Made by a program: the position numbers and the translations under genes. The notes beneath the pieces were generated by a model. That model was not told where the DNA came from, did no database searches, and worked only from the letters and a program-made list of their open reading frames with translations. Shown here piece after piece: positions 8,949-16,689 of a stretch of DNA of 64,000 nucleotides (its first letter is position 1; each line of letters begins with the position of its first letter). The stretch spans positions 186,001 to 250,000 of the forward strand of contig CALWMN010000001.1 in the NCBI GenBank assembly GCA_944381935.1, written 5' to 3'. The stretch comes from an uncultured Mediterraneibacter sp. (lineage in GTDB: Bacteria; Bacillota; Clostridia; Lachnospirales; Lachnospiraceae).

Positions 8949-8977
8949 ATCATACTCTCTCACCTATGCTCTGTCAA
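8949..8977 (-). promoter_or_regulatory. Promoter of the sugar ABC/GH32 operon
   Basis: On the minus strand a perfect TTGACA (8972-8977) is separated by 17 bases from TATGAT (8949-8954). The predicted start lies near 8942, immediately before the operator cluster at 8901-8937, consistent with repression by the divergent LacI-family protein. Confidence 0.8.
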
Positions 8978-9040
8978 CAGATTTTTTTACTTTTGTCACA
9001 TCTCACATTTTTCCCATCCCTTTTCTGTACAGATTTCACA

Positions 9041-9062
9041 AAACCGGTTTTGTAACCGGTTA
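9041..9062. promoter_or_regulatory. LacI-type operators upstream of the regulator gene
   Basis: Two abutting palindromes, AAAACCGGTTTT and GTAACCGGTTAC, lie just upstream of the regulator's own -35 box. They match the operators next to the sugar operon promoter. This suggests autoregulation and possibly DNA looping between the two operator groups about 110 bases apart. Confidence 0.65.
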
Positions 9063-9067
9063 CTTTA

Positions 9068-9097
9068 TTGATTTTGCGTCATTCCATCTGTTATACT
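9068..9097 (+). promoter_or_regulatory. Promoter of the LacI-family regulator gene
   Basis: TTGATT (9068-9073) and TATACT (9092-9097) are separated by 18 bases on the plus strand. They are placed correctly ahead of the AAAGGAG ribosome binding site at 9108-9114. Confidence 0.6.
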
Positions 9098-9123
9098 GTA
9101 GCTGTCGAAAGGAGATGGCAGAT

Positions 9124-10149
9124 ATGAAGTCAAAAAAAGTAACGTTTGCGGATATTGCCACATACACCGGTTTTTCCAAAACAACGATCTCCCGTTATTT
9201 TAATGACCCTGATTCCCTCACCCTGGAAAACCAGCAGAAGATCGCGGACGCCCTGTCTGCCCTGGATTATAAAGAGAACAAAGTAGGACGCATCCTAGCC
9301 AGCGGCAGGACGGAATTTGTAGGAATCCTTATTCCCAATCTGTATATGCACTATTACTCAGAAATGCTCAATCAGATCCTGGCAACCTATGAGATATATG
9401 GATATAAATTTCTTGTCTTTGCCGGAAACGCAAAGGCTGATGTGGAACGAAAATATATAGAGGAGCTTCTCGCCTACAATATCGAAGGGATGATCATCTT
9501 AAGCCCTACGATCCCTTCTTCGGAACTCGCCTCCTACAATGTGCCTGTTGTCGGGATTGAACGGGAAGATAAGTACATCTCCAGCGTCAACACGGACAAC
9601 TATATGGGCGGAGTCCAGGCAGCGGGGCTTTTGCAGAAAAGCCGTTGCGACATCCTCATCCACGTAAATGCAAATGTGCCGGACACCTCCCCCGCCTCGG
9701 GACGCATCCGCGGATTTGTAGACACCTGCGAGGAGTATCATCTGCCCTACGAGCTTATCCTGACTGATCTTGGGGATACCTTTGAAGAAAACAGAGACCG
9801 GATCGCAGAGCTGACAGACCGGCTTGAAGAAAAATACCCTGATCAAAAGAAAGGCATTTTCATGGCAAACGATACCCATGCCAATGTGCTTTTAAACCTT
9901 CTGTTCCAGAGGTACGGAAAGCTTCCCGATACCTACCGGCTCATTGGTTTTGACGACTCCCCGATCTCCAGGGAGGCAGTTATCCCCACAAGCACGGTGG
10001 GGCAGCAGATTTCTGTCATTGCAAATGAGGCGATGAAGATCCTGTCAGTACAGATGGAAGAACGTAAAAAAAGAAGGCCGGCTCCCCAAAAGGAGCCGGT
10101 GCATAAAATTATCCCTCCGATCCTGATACGAAGGGAAACGACTGCGTAA
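9124..10149 (+). CDS. LacI-family transcriptional repressor of the sugar operon
   Basis: This 341-residue regulator has an N-terminal helix-turn-helix (VTFADIATYTGFSKTTISRYF) with the LacI hinge (AGRILASGRTEFVGILIPN), then a periplasmic-binding-protein-like sugar sensor domain. The reading frame is open further upstream to 8944, but the ATG at 9124 follows AAAGGAG by nine bases and gives the standard LacI length. It is divergent from the ABC/GH32 operon, and matched operators occur next to both promoters. It most likely represses the operon until its inducer sugar or sugar phosphate binds. Confidence 0.93.
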   Translation: MKSKKVTFADIATYTGFSKTTISRYFNDPDSLTLENQQKIADALSALDYKENKVGRILASGRTEFVGILIPNLYMHYYSEMLNQILATYEIYGYKFLVFAGNAKADVERKYIEELLAYNIEGMIILSPTIPSSELASYNVPVVGIEREDKYISSVNTDNYMGGVQAAGLLQKSRCDILIHVNANVPDTSPASGRIRGFVDTCEEYHLPYELILTDLGDTFEENRDRIAELTDRLEEKYPDQKKGIFMANDTHANVLLNLLFQRYGKLPDTYRLIGFDDSPISREAVIPTSTVGQQISVIANEAMKILSVQMEERKKRRPAPQKEPVHKIIPPILIRRETTA

Positions 10150-10157
10150 AGCGGGCT

Positions 10158-10892
10158 CTACGCTTCCAGTCCCGAAAGGCCTTTCATTTTGTCATAAGTA
10201 AAATGGTTGAACACCGCAATCATCCGTCCGACGCCGATCACGGCAAGGACGGTTCCCAAACCGATTCCGGCCAGATGCCCGGCAAATATGAAGCTTAGGG
10301 AAAGCGTGACCGCGATATTGAACAGATCAAAGCAGTTCTTTGTAAAGCCGGCGCTTTTATGTACCGTATCTGCGAGCGCCTGCACGATCCCGTCCCCCGG
10401 ATTCGGCACGATCCGCATGTCCAGCGACATGGCGGCTCCGATTCCGGTCAGGATAATGGCAAGGATCAGAAAAGCGGCACGGGCAGCCATCTCCCCTGCC
10501 GTACTCCTGCCCTCTGAATAAAGATCCGGGATTATTGCAGAGAAAACATTCAGGAAACGGGTGAATACAATGCTCAGGGGGATCTGGAGGAAATCCATCA
10601 GCAGGTTCAGCTTCAGGTCCTCTCTTCCTGCATGGGCAAGCGCAACGTCCGCTTTTCTTGAATATCTGTAATTGCGGATCAGATGGAGGATCATCTGGAT
10701 TCCCACAAAAACGCTGTACAAAGCCAGCGTTGTGTTGCCAAAATTGCGCTCAAAGATGACCGATATGCTGTATGCCACCGAGATGATCGGCGAGACGCCC
10801 AACCCTGTCTTTGTGTTCAGGGTGAGTCCCATTGCAAGAATCAGAAGACCTGTAACATAGAACAGTATCCGGTAAAAAATATGTTTCTTCAT
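10158..10892 (-). CDS. YczE/DUF6198-family integral membrane protein
   Basis: This 244-residue membrane protein has about five hydrophobic helices. It contains GLGVSPIISVAYSIS near residue 31 and NPGDGIVQALAD near residue 165, sequence features of the YczE/YyaS/YitT-like group. Its biochemical role is not established. It converges with the LacI gene, leaving only 8 bases between them, so it is probably independent of the sugar operon. The next gene upstream ends 1 base before it, so it may be the last gene of the ATPase/Toprim-like cassette transcript. Confidence 0.75.
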   Translation of the reverse strand: MKKHIFYRILFYVTGLLILAMGLTLNTKTGLGVSPIISVAYSISVIFERNFGNTTLALYSVFVGIQMILHLIRNYRYSRKADVALAHAGREDLKLNLLMDFLQIPLSIVFTRFLNVFSAIIPDLYSEGRSTAGEMAARAAFLILAIILTGIGAAMSLDMRIVPNPGDGIVQALADTVHKSAGFTKNCFDLFNIAVTLSLSFIFAGHLAGIGLGTVLAVIGVGRMIAVFNHFTYDKMKGLSGLEA

Positions 10893-10893
10893 G

Positions 10894-11676
10894 TTAATCC
10901 TCCAGAAATTTTTGTATATCTATATAAAATTTCTGAAAGCTGATATCGCATTTGTCTTTCAAAACATCCGCCTCTGTTTTCTCCGCAATCTCATTAAATA
11001 TTTCAAGGCCACTTTCTTTCTGATATTGGCAAAGTATACGATCCATATAGTTTTTTGGATAATCGCTGTTTTTATCTCCTTTACTTCCCCAGATCAGTTC
11101 CGGTTTTCGTGGCAGCACCGGTGCGCGCGGCGTACTGCCGAAGCAAAGCTTATATGCATTTTCATCAGAAAGCAGCCAACATTCGATCATTTTCAGTGCA
11201 ATCATGGGCAATCCTTTCCACATGTTACTCCCTGCTCCATCGAGTCCCACGTCCACTTCTCTGTAAATCCTTTCAAATTCTTTGCGGCATGCCTGTTTGT
11301 CTGTATTTTTTCCCTTTTCAATTTTATCGGTATCGCAGTAAAATATCCCAAATTGAAACCCTTTTTCTAAGGCAAAGATTTTGAATCGCCTCGCAGGAAG
11401 CGCTTTTCCCTGGGTCATTCCCTGTCTTTTGAGCTCGTCCATCTGCTTCTTTCCCAGTTTTATTCTCCGCTTCCCGTCAATACACTCTTTTTCCGCATAT
11501 TCGATGGAAATATCCTGTCCTGATTTAACAGCACATTTTTTTATAAAATGTACGATTGGTCCCGGAAGCCATTCTTGCTCCGTATAAACACTTTCTTCCC
11601 GCGTTATTTTTCCATAGTTTTTTGTTCCATAGTCTGTCTTTCCTTCACCGTACAAAAGGATTCTTTTTTCTTTCAT
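10894..11676 (-). CDS. DUF4276-like, Toprim-fold protein paired with an AAA ATPase
   Basis: This encodes 260 residues. The N-terminus (RILLYGEGKTDYG) and an internal FYCDTDK segment resemble the Glu and Asp-x-Asp metal sites of Toprim-fold nucleases such as OLD and the DUF4276 family. The C-terminal half has MIECWLLSDENAY, also typical of DUF4276. It lies 3 bases downstream of an OLD-like ATPase gene. Separate ATPase plus Toprim-like protein pairs are known in antiphage systems (OLD-related, PARIS), so a defensive effector is a reasonable inference, not a demonstration. The family match is from memory of motifs. Confidence 0.55.
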   Translation of the reverse strand: MKEKRILLYGEGKTDYGTKNYGKITREESVYTEQEWLPGPIVHFIKKCAVKSGQDISIEYAEKECIDGKRRIKLGKKQMDELKRQGMTQGKALPARRFKIFALEKGFQFGIFYCDTDKIEKGKNTDKQACRKEFERIYREVDVGLDGAGSNMWKGLPMIALKMIECWLLSDENAYKLCFGSTPRAPVLPRKPELIWGSKGDKNSDYPKNYMDRILCQYQKESGLEIFNEIAEKTEADVLKDKCDISFQKFYIDIQKFLED

Positions 11677-11679
11677 CTG

Positions 11680-12648
11680 TTATCCCTCTCTGTTTTTGAG
11701 AAGTGTCGTAACAATTTCCTCGTTGCTCATATTCATAAAGACTTCTCCGGGATAAAAGCACTCAAGCTTTCTGCCAAATACCGGGTTGTCGAATAAAGCT
11801 GCTGCTCTTGTAAAACCATTTTCCGGATCACGATATAAATATATAATCTCTTCTTTATCAACATAATCCATAAAAGTTGTGCTGTGTGTGGTAACTATGA
11901 ATTGATTCCCTTTCTTTATGCAGCTTTTCTTCAGGACTTCAATCAATTTTTCAGCATAGTTCAAATTAATGCCATTCTCAATTTCATCAAAAAGCATTGT
12001 GATGCACTTTTTGTTGATTTCAATAACTGCCAGAAATGCTAAAAGTCTAAGTACACCGTCACTCATATTTTTTGATTCTATGGGCATGGATTTTTTTAGA
12101 TAACGCTCTGTTGAAATAATCTGCGTCCACCCTGGTGTTCCCTTGGTCTTTGCATCCACTGCTGCCAGATGGTCTCCAAAAACCGCCTTAATATTATGAT
12201 TAAAATCCTGCTTCTGTTTTTCATTCATAGATTTAATGAATGAGGGCAGCTTCTCCCCTGCATTTCCTATTGAATCTGCAAATCCCCGGCTGGAAAGTCT
12301 CATTTTCTCCGGTGAGAGAAGTTCAAAAGAATCCGAATCAATCAAATATTGCTTCAATTCTGTTAAGACCGGATAATTTCTCTTATTCTCGTCAGAAAGA
12401 CTGATCATCTTCAAAAAAGACGAATGTATCTCAGAAATCCCCTCTATAGCGTGCTTCTTTCCCTCTGTATCATACAGACAGCAGTCGTCTGCCGAAGAGG
12501 TACTGTACGACATGATTTCTCTTGTCCCGTTTTCCTCATACAACATTATCCTTTCGGAAGATAATTCCATTATATTCTTATTGATATATGCGTTAATCAT
12601 CATCTCCCATTGTATTTTTCTGCATATCTTTCCAAACGGAAGGCTCAT
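11680..12648 (-). pseudogene. C-terminal part of an OLD-like AAA (ABC-type) ATPase
   Basis: This 322-codon frame carries the C-terminal half of an OLD/RecF-like ATPase. It has a signature-like NMSDGVLRLLAFLAV, Walker B TMLFDEIENGIN, and the H-loop segment FIVTTHSTTFMDYV. It lacks the Walker A loop, which is encoded in a different frame just upstream (12645-12812), with a TGA/ATG overlap between the two pieces. No sensible ATPase works without both halves in one chain. It is therefore either a frameshifted gene or, less likely, a split ATPase that reassembles. Confidence 0.65.
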
Positions 12649-12812
12649 ATCACATTGAAATCCTCCCTGACCGTATTCATCAGAAATTCCATGACCTGAA
12701 GGACAGAACTTTTTCCTGCTGTATTATTTCCGACGATCACACTAAACGGCGATAATTTTATTTCAAATTCGTTCAGCGATTTGAAGTTGTCAACATACAG
12801 TCTTTCTATCAT
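12645..12812 (-). pseudogene. N-terminal Walker A fragment of the OLD-like ATPase
   Basis: A 55-codon frame starts with MIERLYVDNFKSLNEFEIKL and carries Walker A, VGNNTAGKSS. This is the classic opening of AAA_21/OLD-type ATPases, with an AAAGGA ribosome binding site upstream. It stops at a TGA that overlaps the ATG of the C-terminal frame (ATGA). The roughly 60 residues around the junction do not read as a family match in any frame, so a small deletion plus frameshift is likely. The Toprim-like partner gene downstream is intact. Confidence 0.6.
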
Positions 12813-13110
12813 TTCTTAATCCTTTCCCAAATACTCTAAAGCAAATCTTCGCAATTTATTTATATTATAAACTTTTCCTGACTGTTTTAGCAACTGAAAC
12901 CTGGTGTAAAAACGTCCCGTTCTTTGGATATTTGCCGGCTGTGCAGATATTCCAGGACTTCATTTTTTACTTGACTTTTCAAAAAGAGATATGATATTAT
13001 TTTTTCCGCTGAAAAATCCAGGTTTTTATTGGAAACGTCCATTCTCCTGAATGATTAACGAACAACACGGATTTTTGTTGCCCGTATATTCATTATAAGG
13101 AGGATTTTTT

Positions 13111-13605
13111 ATGCCCAAAACAAAATTTGAAGAAATCATTTTCACACTCATCATGGTTCTTGTCATGGTTTATGCCATGATCTGTTACAATATCGCTCTG
13201 AATACAGGCGAAATGAGTTATTCTGTTTTCCTGTCAGCCTGCCACGAACTGGTCATTATGGCTCCTGTCGCTTTTATTTTTGATTTTCTTTTTGTCGGTA
13301 AGATTGCAAAGTCAACAACATTTAAAATCATCAATCCCAACGAAAGTTCTCCTTTCCAAGTAGTGCTTGCCATTTCTGCCGTATCTGTTATCTGGATGTG
13401 TCCGCTGATGAGCCTTGTTGCCACAGTTCTCTTCAAAAACGCCGGAATCCATCTGATTCCTGTATGGTTCCAGACGATTGTTATGAATTTTCCGATGGCT
13501 TTCTTCTGGCAGATATGCTACGCAGGTCCACTTGTCAGATTTATTTTTCGTTTCGTTTTCCGCCGACAGCATCATTCTTCCACACAGCCTGACTTCTCCA
13601 GATAG
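13111..13605 (+). CDS. DUF2798-family membrane protein
   Basis: This 164-residue protein has four hydrophobic helices arranged as two repeats. Each repeat shows a motif like the first, MVLVMVYAMICYNIAL, and the later FPMAFFWQICYAGPLVR, which match DUF2798 proteins. These are small membrane proteins of unknown function. AAGGAGG lies at the proper distance before the ATG. It stands alone between genes on the opposite strand and the ribosomal protein gene. Confidence 0.75.
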   Translation: MPKTKFEEIIFTLIMVLVMVYAMICYNIALNTGEMSYSVFLSACHELVIMAPVAFIFDFLFVGKIAKSTTFKIINPNESSPFQVVLAISAVSVIWMCPLMSLVATVLFKNAGIHLIPVWFQTIVMNFPMAFFWQICYAGPLVRFIFRFVFRRQHHSSTQPDFSR

Positions 13606-13998
13606 TGGTACAGTGCCCCTATGAGATTGGAACCGTTGCCATACCGGCTTCAAAGGTTCAAACTGAAATGATGTGGAAATCTGACGTATCCGTCAAATGT
13701 ATTGGGATTCCAGAGTTCCAAAATCCCTTCTGTCCTGTTTTATTGAAAATAAAAAGAGCCTCCGGCCACTCTCTGCTGCGGTAATAGTAGGATCTCCTTT
13801 TGTTTAAGCCAATACATTTTCATCGTTTTGTCAGTAATTAACAATTTTATATTGTAATTTTTGTTTATATCTTTTATATAATGTGATTTTTTTAACATTT
13901 GGGTGAAAGTTTTTTATCTGTATATTTATATTTTTCTTCTTTTTTGTCAAAAATTAATCTTGTATTTCTTCTGTTTCCAGTCTGATCCACTTTTTCCC
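13606..13998. other. AT-rich intergenic stretch
   Basis: There is no open frame with gene-like features here. A weak hairpin with outer AGAG/CTCT arms and a T-run on the minus strand occurs near 13750-13780. The remainder is a low-complexity T-rich tract leading to the rplY promoter. Confidence 0.4.
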
Positions 13999-14018
13999 TT
14001 GACATACAGTGTTATACT
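13999..14018 (+). promoter_or_regulatory. Probable promoter of the bL25 gene
   Basis: An extended -10 element (TG at 14010-14011, then T and TATACT at 14013-14018) precedes the gene by about 95 bases. A TTGACA at 13999-14004 is nearby but only 8 bases from the -10, so it is not its usual partner. The exact arrangement is uncertain. Confidence 0.4.
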
Positions 14019-14113
14019 GTAAATGTAACAAAAAAACATCACTTAACACACCTGCTTGTGAACAAGTTAGAAGGCTGCTAAGCGTAACATTCAGTGATTG
14101 GAGGAAAAGATAA

Positions 14114-14710
14114 ATGAATACTTTAAAAGCTGAAAGAAGAGACATGACGATCAAAGCCAAAAAACTTAGACGTGAGGGATTTGTTACGGGCTGTATATTT
14201 GGCCGTGAACTGAACGAATCAATTCCGCTTAAAATGGAAAAATCGAGCGTGGAACGTCTGCTGAAAGAGGAAGGAAAGGGCGGACGGGTCATGCTGGAAG
14301 TCGATGGCAGGACATACCATGCACTGATCAAAGAAGTAGACTATAATCCGCTGAAAGGCTGCATCGATGAAATTGACTTCCAGGCGCTGGTACAGGGTGA
14401 GAAAGTTCATTCTACCGCAGAGGTCCATCTTGTCAATGCAGAGAGACTTGCCGCCGGAGTCCCGCAGCAGATGCTGCATGAAATTTCTTTCAAGGCACTT
14501 CCGTCGGCGCTGATAGATAAGGTTGAGATTGATATCGGAGACCTGAAAGTGGGCGATACGATCCGGGTATGCGATCTGCCTGCTGCGAAAGCAGAAGGCC
14601 TGGATCTGACTACGGACCCTGAAGCGACTGTAGTCACGATCACCGAGATCCACACCGCTCCTGCGGAAGCTGAAACGGATCAGGCCGAAGAGTCTGACGA
14701 ATCCGAGTAA
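14114..14710 (+). CDS. rplY: Ribosomal protein bL25, Ctc form
   Basis: The 198-residue protein belongs to the long CTC type of bL25, which binds 5S rRNA in the large ribosomal subunit and is a general-stress protein in Bacillus. The N-terminal domain (VTGCIFGRELNESIPLKM) matches the 5S-binding beta-barrel. The C-terminal TL5/CTC domain shows VPQQMLHEISFKALPSALID, and the acidic tail is also usual. TTGGAGGAAAAG precedes the ATG. It is a single-gene unit closed by a strong terminator. Confidence 0.92.
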   Translation: MNTLKAERRDMTIKAKKLRREGFVTGCIFGRELNESIPLKMEKSSVERLLKEEGKGGRVMLEVDGRTYHALIKEVDYNPLKGCIDEIDFQALVQGEKVHSTAEVHLVNAERLAAGVPQQMLHEISFKALPSALIDKVEIDIGDLKVGDTIRVCDLPAAKAEGLDLTTDPEATVVTITEIHTAPAEAETDQAEESDESE

Positions 14711-14728
14711 TGATACACCAACCATCTG

Positions 14729-14777
14729 TAAGAAAAATAGATAGCCTGGACATAAATCCTGCTATCTATTTTTCTTA
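14729..14777. terminator. Bidirectional terminator between bL25 and the ABC exporter
   Basis: A perfect 17-bp stem with a 15-base loop has A-rich and T-rich ends on both strands (TCTATTTTTCTTA). It serves both the plus-strand bL25 gene and the convergent ABC exporter operon. Confidence 0.8.
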
Positions 14778-14796
14778 TACCGCCAATTCCTGTTTC

Positions 14797-16689
14797 TCAC
14801 TCCAGTTCAAATGCCCCTGTATACAACTGATAGTACGACCCCCTGGCAGCGATCAGATCGTCATGGCTTCCCCGCTCGATCACCCGCCCGTGATCCAGGA
14901 CAAGTATGACGTCAGAATTTTTAACCGTAGAAAGCCTGTGGGCGATGACAAACACTGTCCTTCCTTTCATCAGGGCGTCCATCCCCCTCTGGACGATTGC
15001 CTCCGTCCTGGTATCAATGGAGGAAGTCGCCTCATCCAGGATCATGACCGGGGGATCCGCAACCGCAGCGCGGGCAATGGAAAGAAGCTGGCGCTGTCCC
15101 TGGGATAGGTTCGCCCCGTTTCCCGTCAGACGGGTCTGGTATCCCTCCGGGAGCCGTGTGATGAAATCATCCGCTCCGGCGAGGCGGGCCGCCGCAATGC
15201 ACTCCTCATCATCGGCGTCAAGCTTCCCGTAACGGATATTCTCCATGACCGTGCCGGTAAACAGGTTCGTATCCTGCAGGACAATCCCAAGCGCACGGCG
15301 CAGGTCTCCCTTCCTGATCTTGTTGATATTGATCCCGTCATACCGGATCTTGCCGTCCGCAATATCGTAAAATCTGTTCAGCAGATTCGTGACCGTGGTC
15401 TTTCCGGCCCCGGTTGCCCCTACGAAAGCCACCTTCTGCCCCGGCTCTGCATAGAGAGAGATGTCGTGCAGGACCGGCTTTCCCGGTTCATACTCAAAAT
15501 CTACATGAAACAGCCTTACATCGCCGCTCATTCTCGTGTAGGTAACAGAACCATCCGCCTGATGGGGGTGTTTCCACGCCCAGACCCCGGTCCTCTCTTC
15601 ACACTCTTTCAGCTCCCCGTTTTCCTCACGCGCGTTGACCAGGGTGACATATCCATCGTCATGCTCGGGTTCCTCATCCATCAGGTCAAAGATCCGCTCC
15701 GCCCCGGCAAGTCCTATGACGACCGCATTGATCTGGTGGGACACCTGGTTGATATTCCCTGCAAACTGCTTCGTCATATTGAGGAACGGGACCGCGATGC
15801 TGATACTGAGCGCAAGTCCTGAGACGCTCACATTGGGCACCCCTGCGAGAAGCAGGATTCCGCCGGAAACGGCGACTACCACATACAGGACATTCCCGAT
15901 ATTATTCAGGATCGGACCGAGTGTATTCGCATATTTGTTCGCCCGCTCAGATTCTTCAAAGAGGATCTCATTGAGCTTTTTAAATTCCTCTTCACTCTCT
16001 TCCTCATGGCAGAACACTTTCACTACCTTCTGCCCGTTCATAATCTCCTCCGCGAACCCCTCTACTTTTCCGAGTGCATTTTGCTGGTGGAAGAAATAGG
16101 ACGCAGATCTGCCGCCTACCGTTTTTGTGATGATGTACATAACGGAAACGCCCACAAGCACTACAAGGGTCAGCCACAGGCAGTAATAGACCATGATGCA
16201 GAAGATCGTGACGACCGTCACTGCTGATATGAGAAGCTGGGGAAAACTCTGTGAGATCATCTGCCTGAGGGCGTCAATATCATTCGTATAATAACTCATA
16301 ATATCCCCATGATTGTTCGTGTCAAAATATTTGACCGGGAGCCTCTGCATCCCGCCGAACATCCTGACTCTCAGTTTTTTGAGCGTTCCCTGGGTGATGA
16401 CCGCCATCATCTGCTGATAGAGTATGCCCGCTGCAAGTGACAGTATGTAAAAGGACGCCAGTATCGCTGCAAACTTTAAGATAAGCGGACCAGACGCCTC
16501 CCAATCCCCGCTCTGCCAGCTCCCCTCCACAATTGCAATGATATTCTGCATAAATACAGACGGGACAGAGCTGACAACCGCGTTAAAAATAATGCACATC
16601 ACCGTTACCGGAAGCATAACCGGGTAAAATTCTCTCATCGTTTTCAGCAGCCTCGGGACTATGTTCTTTCTTTTCTTTCTATTCCTCAT
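14797..16689 (-). CDS. ABC exporter subunit with canonical ATPase site (heterodimer half 2)
   Basis: This 630-residue half-exporter has six membrane helices (type IV ABC exporter fold) fused to a nucleotide-binding domain. It carries Walker A GATGAGKTT, signature LSQGQRQ, Walker B VMILDEATSSID with the catalytic Glu, and H-loop VIAHRL. The frame is open further upstream, but the ATG at 16689 starts a normal exporter N-terminus and overlaps the stop of the partner gene by 11 bases. It pairs with the upstream subunit as in LmrCD/BmrCD-type multidrug exporters. The substrate is unknown. Confidence 0.9.
   Translation of the reverse strand: MRNRKKRKNIVPRLLKTMREFYPVMLPVTVMCIIFNAVVSSVPSVFMQNIIAIVEGSWQSGDWEASGPLILKFAAILASFYILSLAAGILYQQMMAVITQGTLKKLRVRMFGGMQRLPVKYFDTNNHGDIMSYYTNDIDALRQMISQSFPQLLISAVTVVTIFCIMVYYCLWLTLVVLVGVSVMYIITKTVGGRSASYFFHQQNALGKVEGFAEEIMNGQKVVKVFCHEEESEEEFKKLNEILFEESERANKYANTLGPILNNIGNVLYVVVAVSGGILLLAGVPNVSVSGLALSISIAVPFLNMTKQFAGNINQVSHQINAVVIGLAGAERIFDLMDEEPEHDDGYVTLVNAREENGELKECEERTGVWAWKHPHQADGSVTYTRMSGDVRLFHVDFEYEPGKPVLHDISLYAEPGQKVAFVGATGAGKTTVTNLLNRFYDIADGKIRYDGININKIRKGDLRRALGIVLQDTNLFTGTVMENIRYGKLDADDEECIAAARLAGADDFITRLPEGYQTRLTGNGANLSQGQRQLLSIARAAVADPPVMILDEATSSIDTRTEAIVQRGMDALMKGRTVFVIAHRLSTVKNSDVILVLDHGRVIERGSHDDLIAARGSYYQLYTGAFELE

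Noticed and set aside
8944-9123. A 60-codon N-terminal extension of the LacI regulator
   Set aside because: The extension covers the promoters and operators of both divergent units; the ATG at 9124 has a proper ribosome binding site and gives the standard helix-turn-helix start.
13996-14027. A classical -35/-10 promoter using TTGACA for the bL25 gene
   Set aside because: The TTGACA is only 8 bases from TATACT, and at 17 bases the sequence is AATGTA; an extended -10 element explains the site better.
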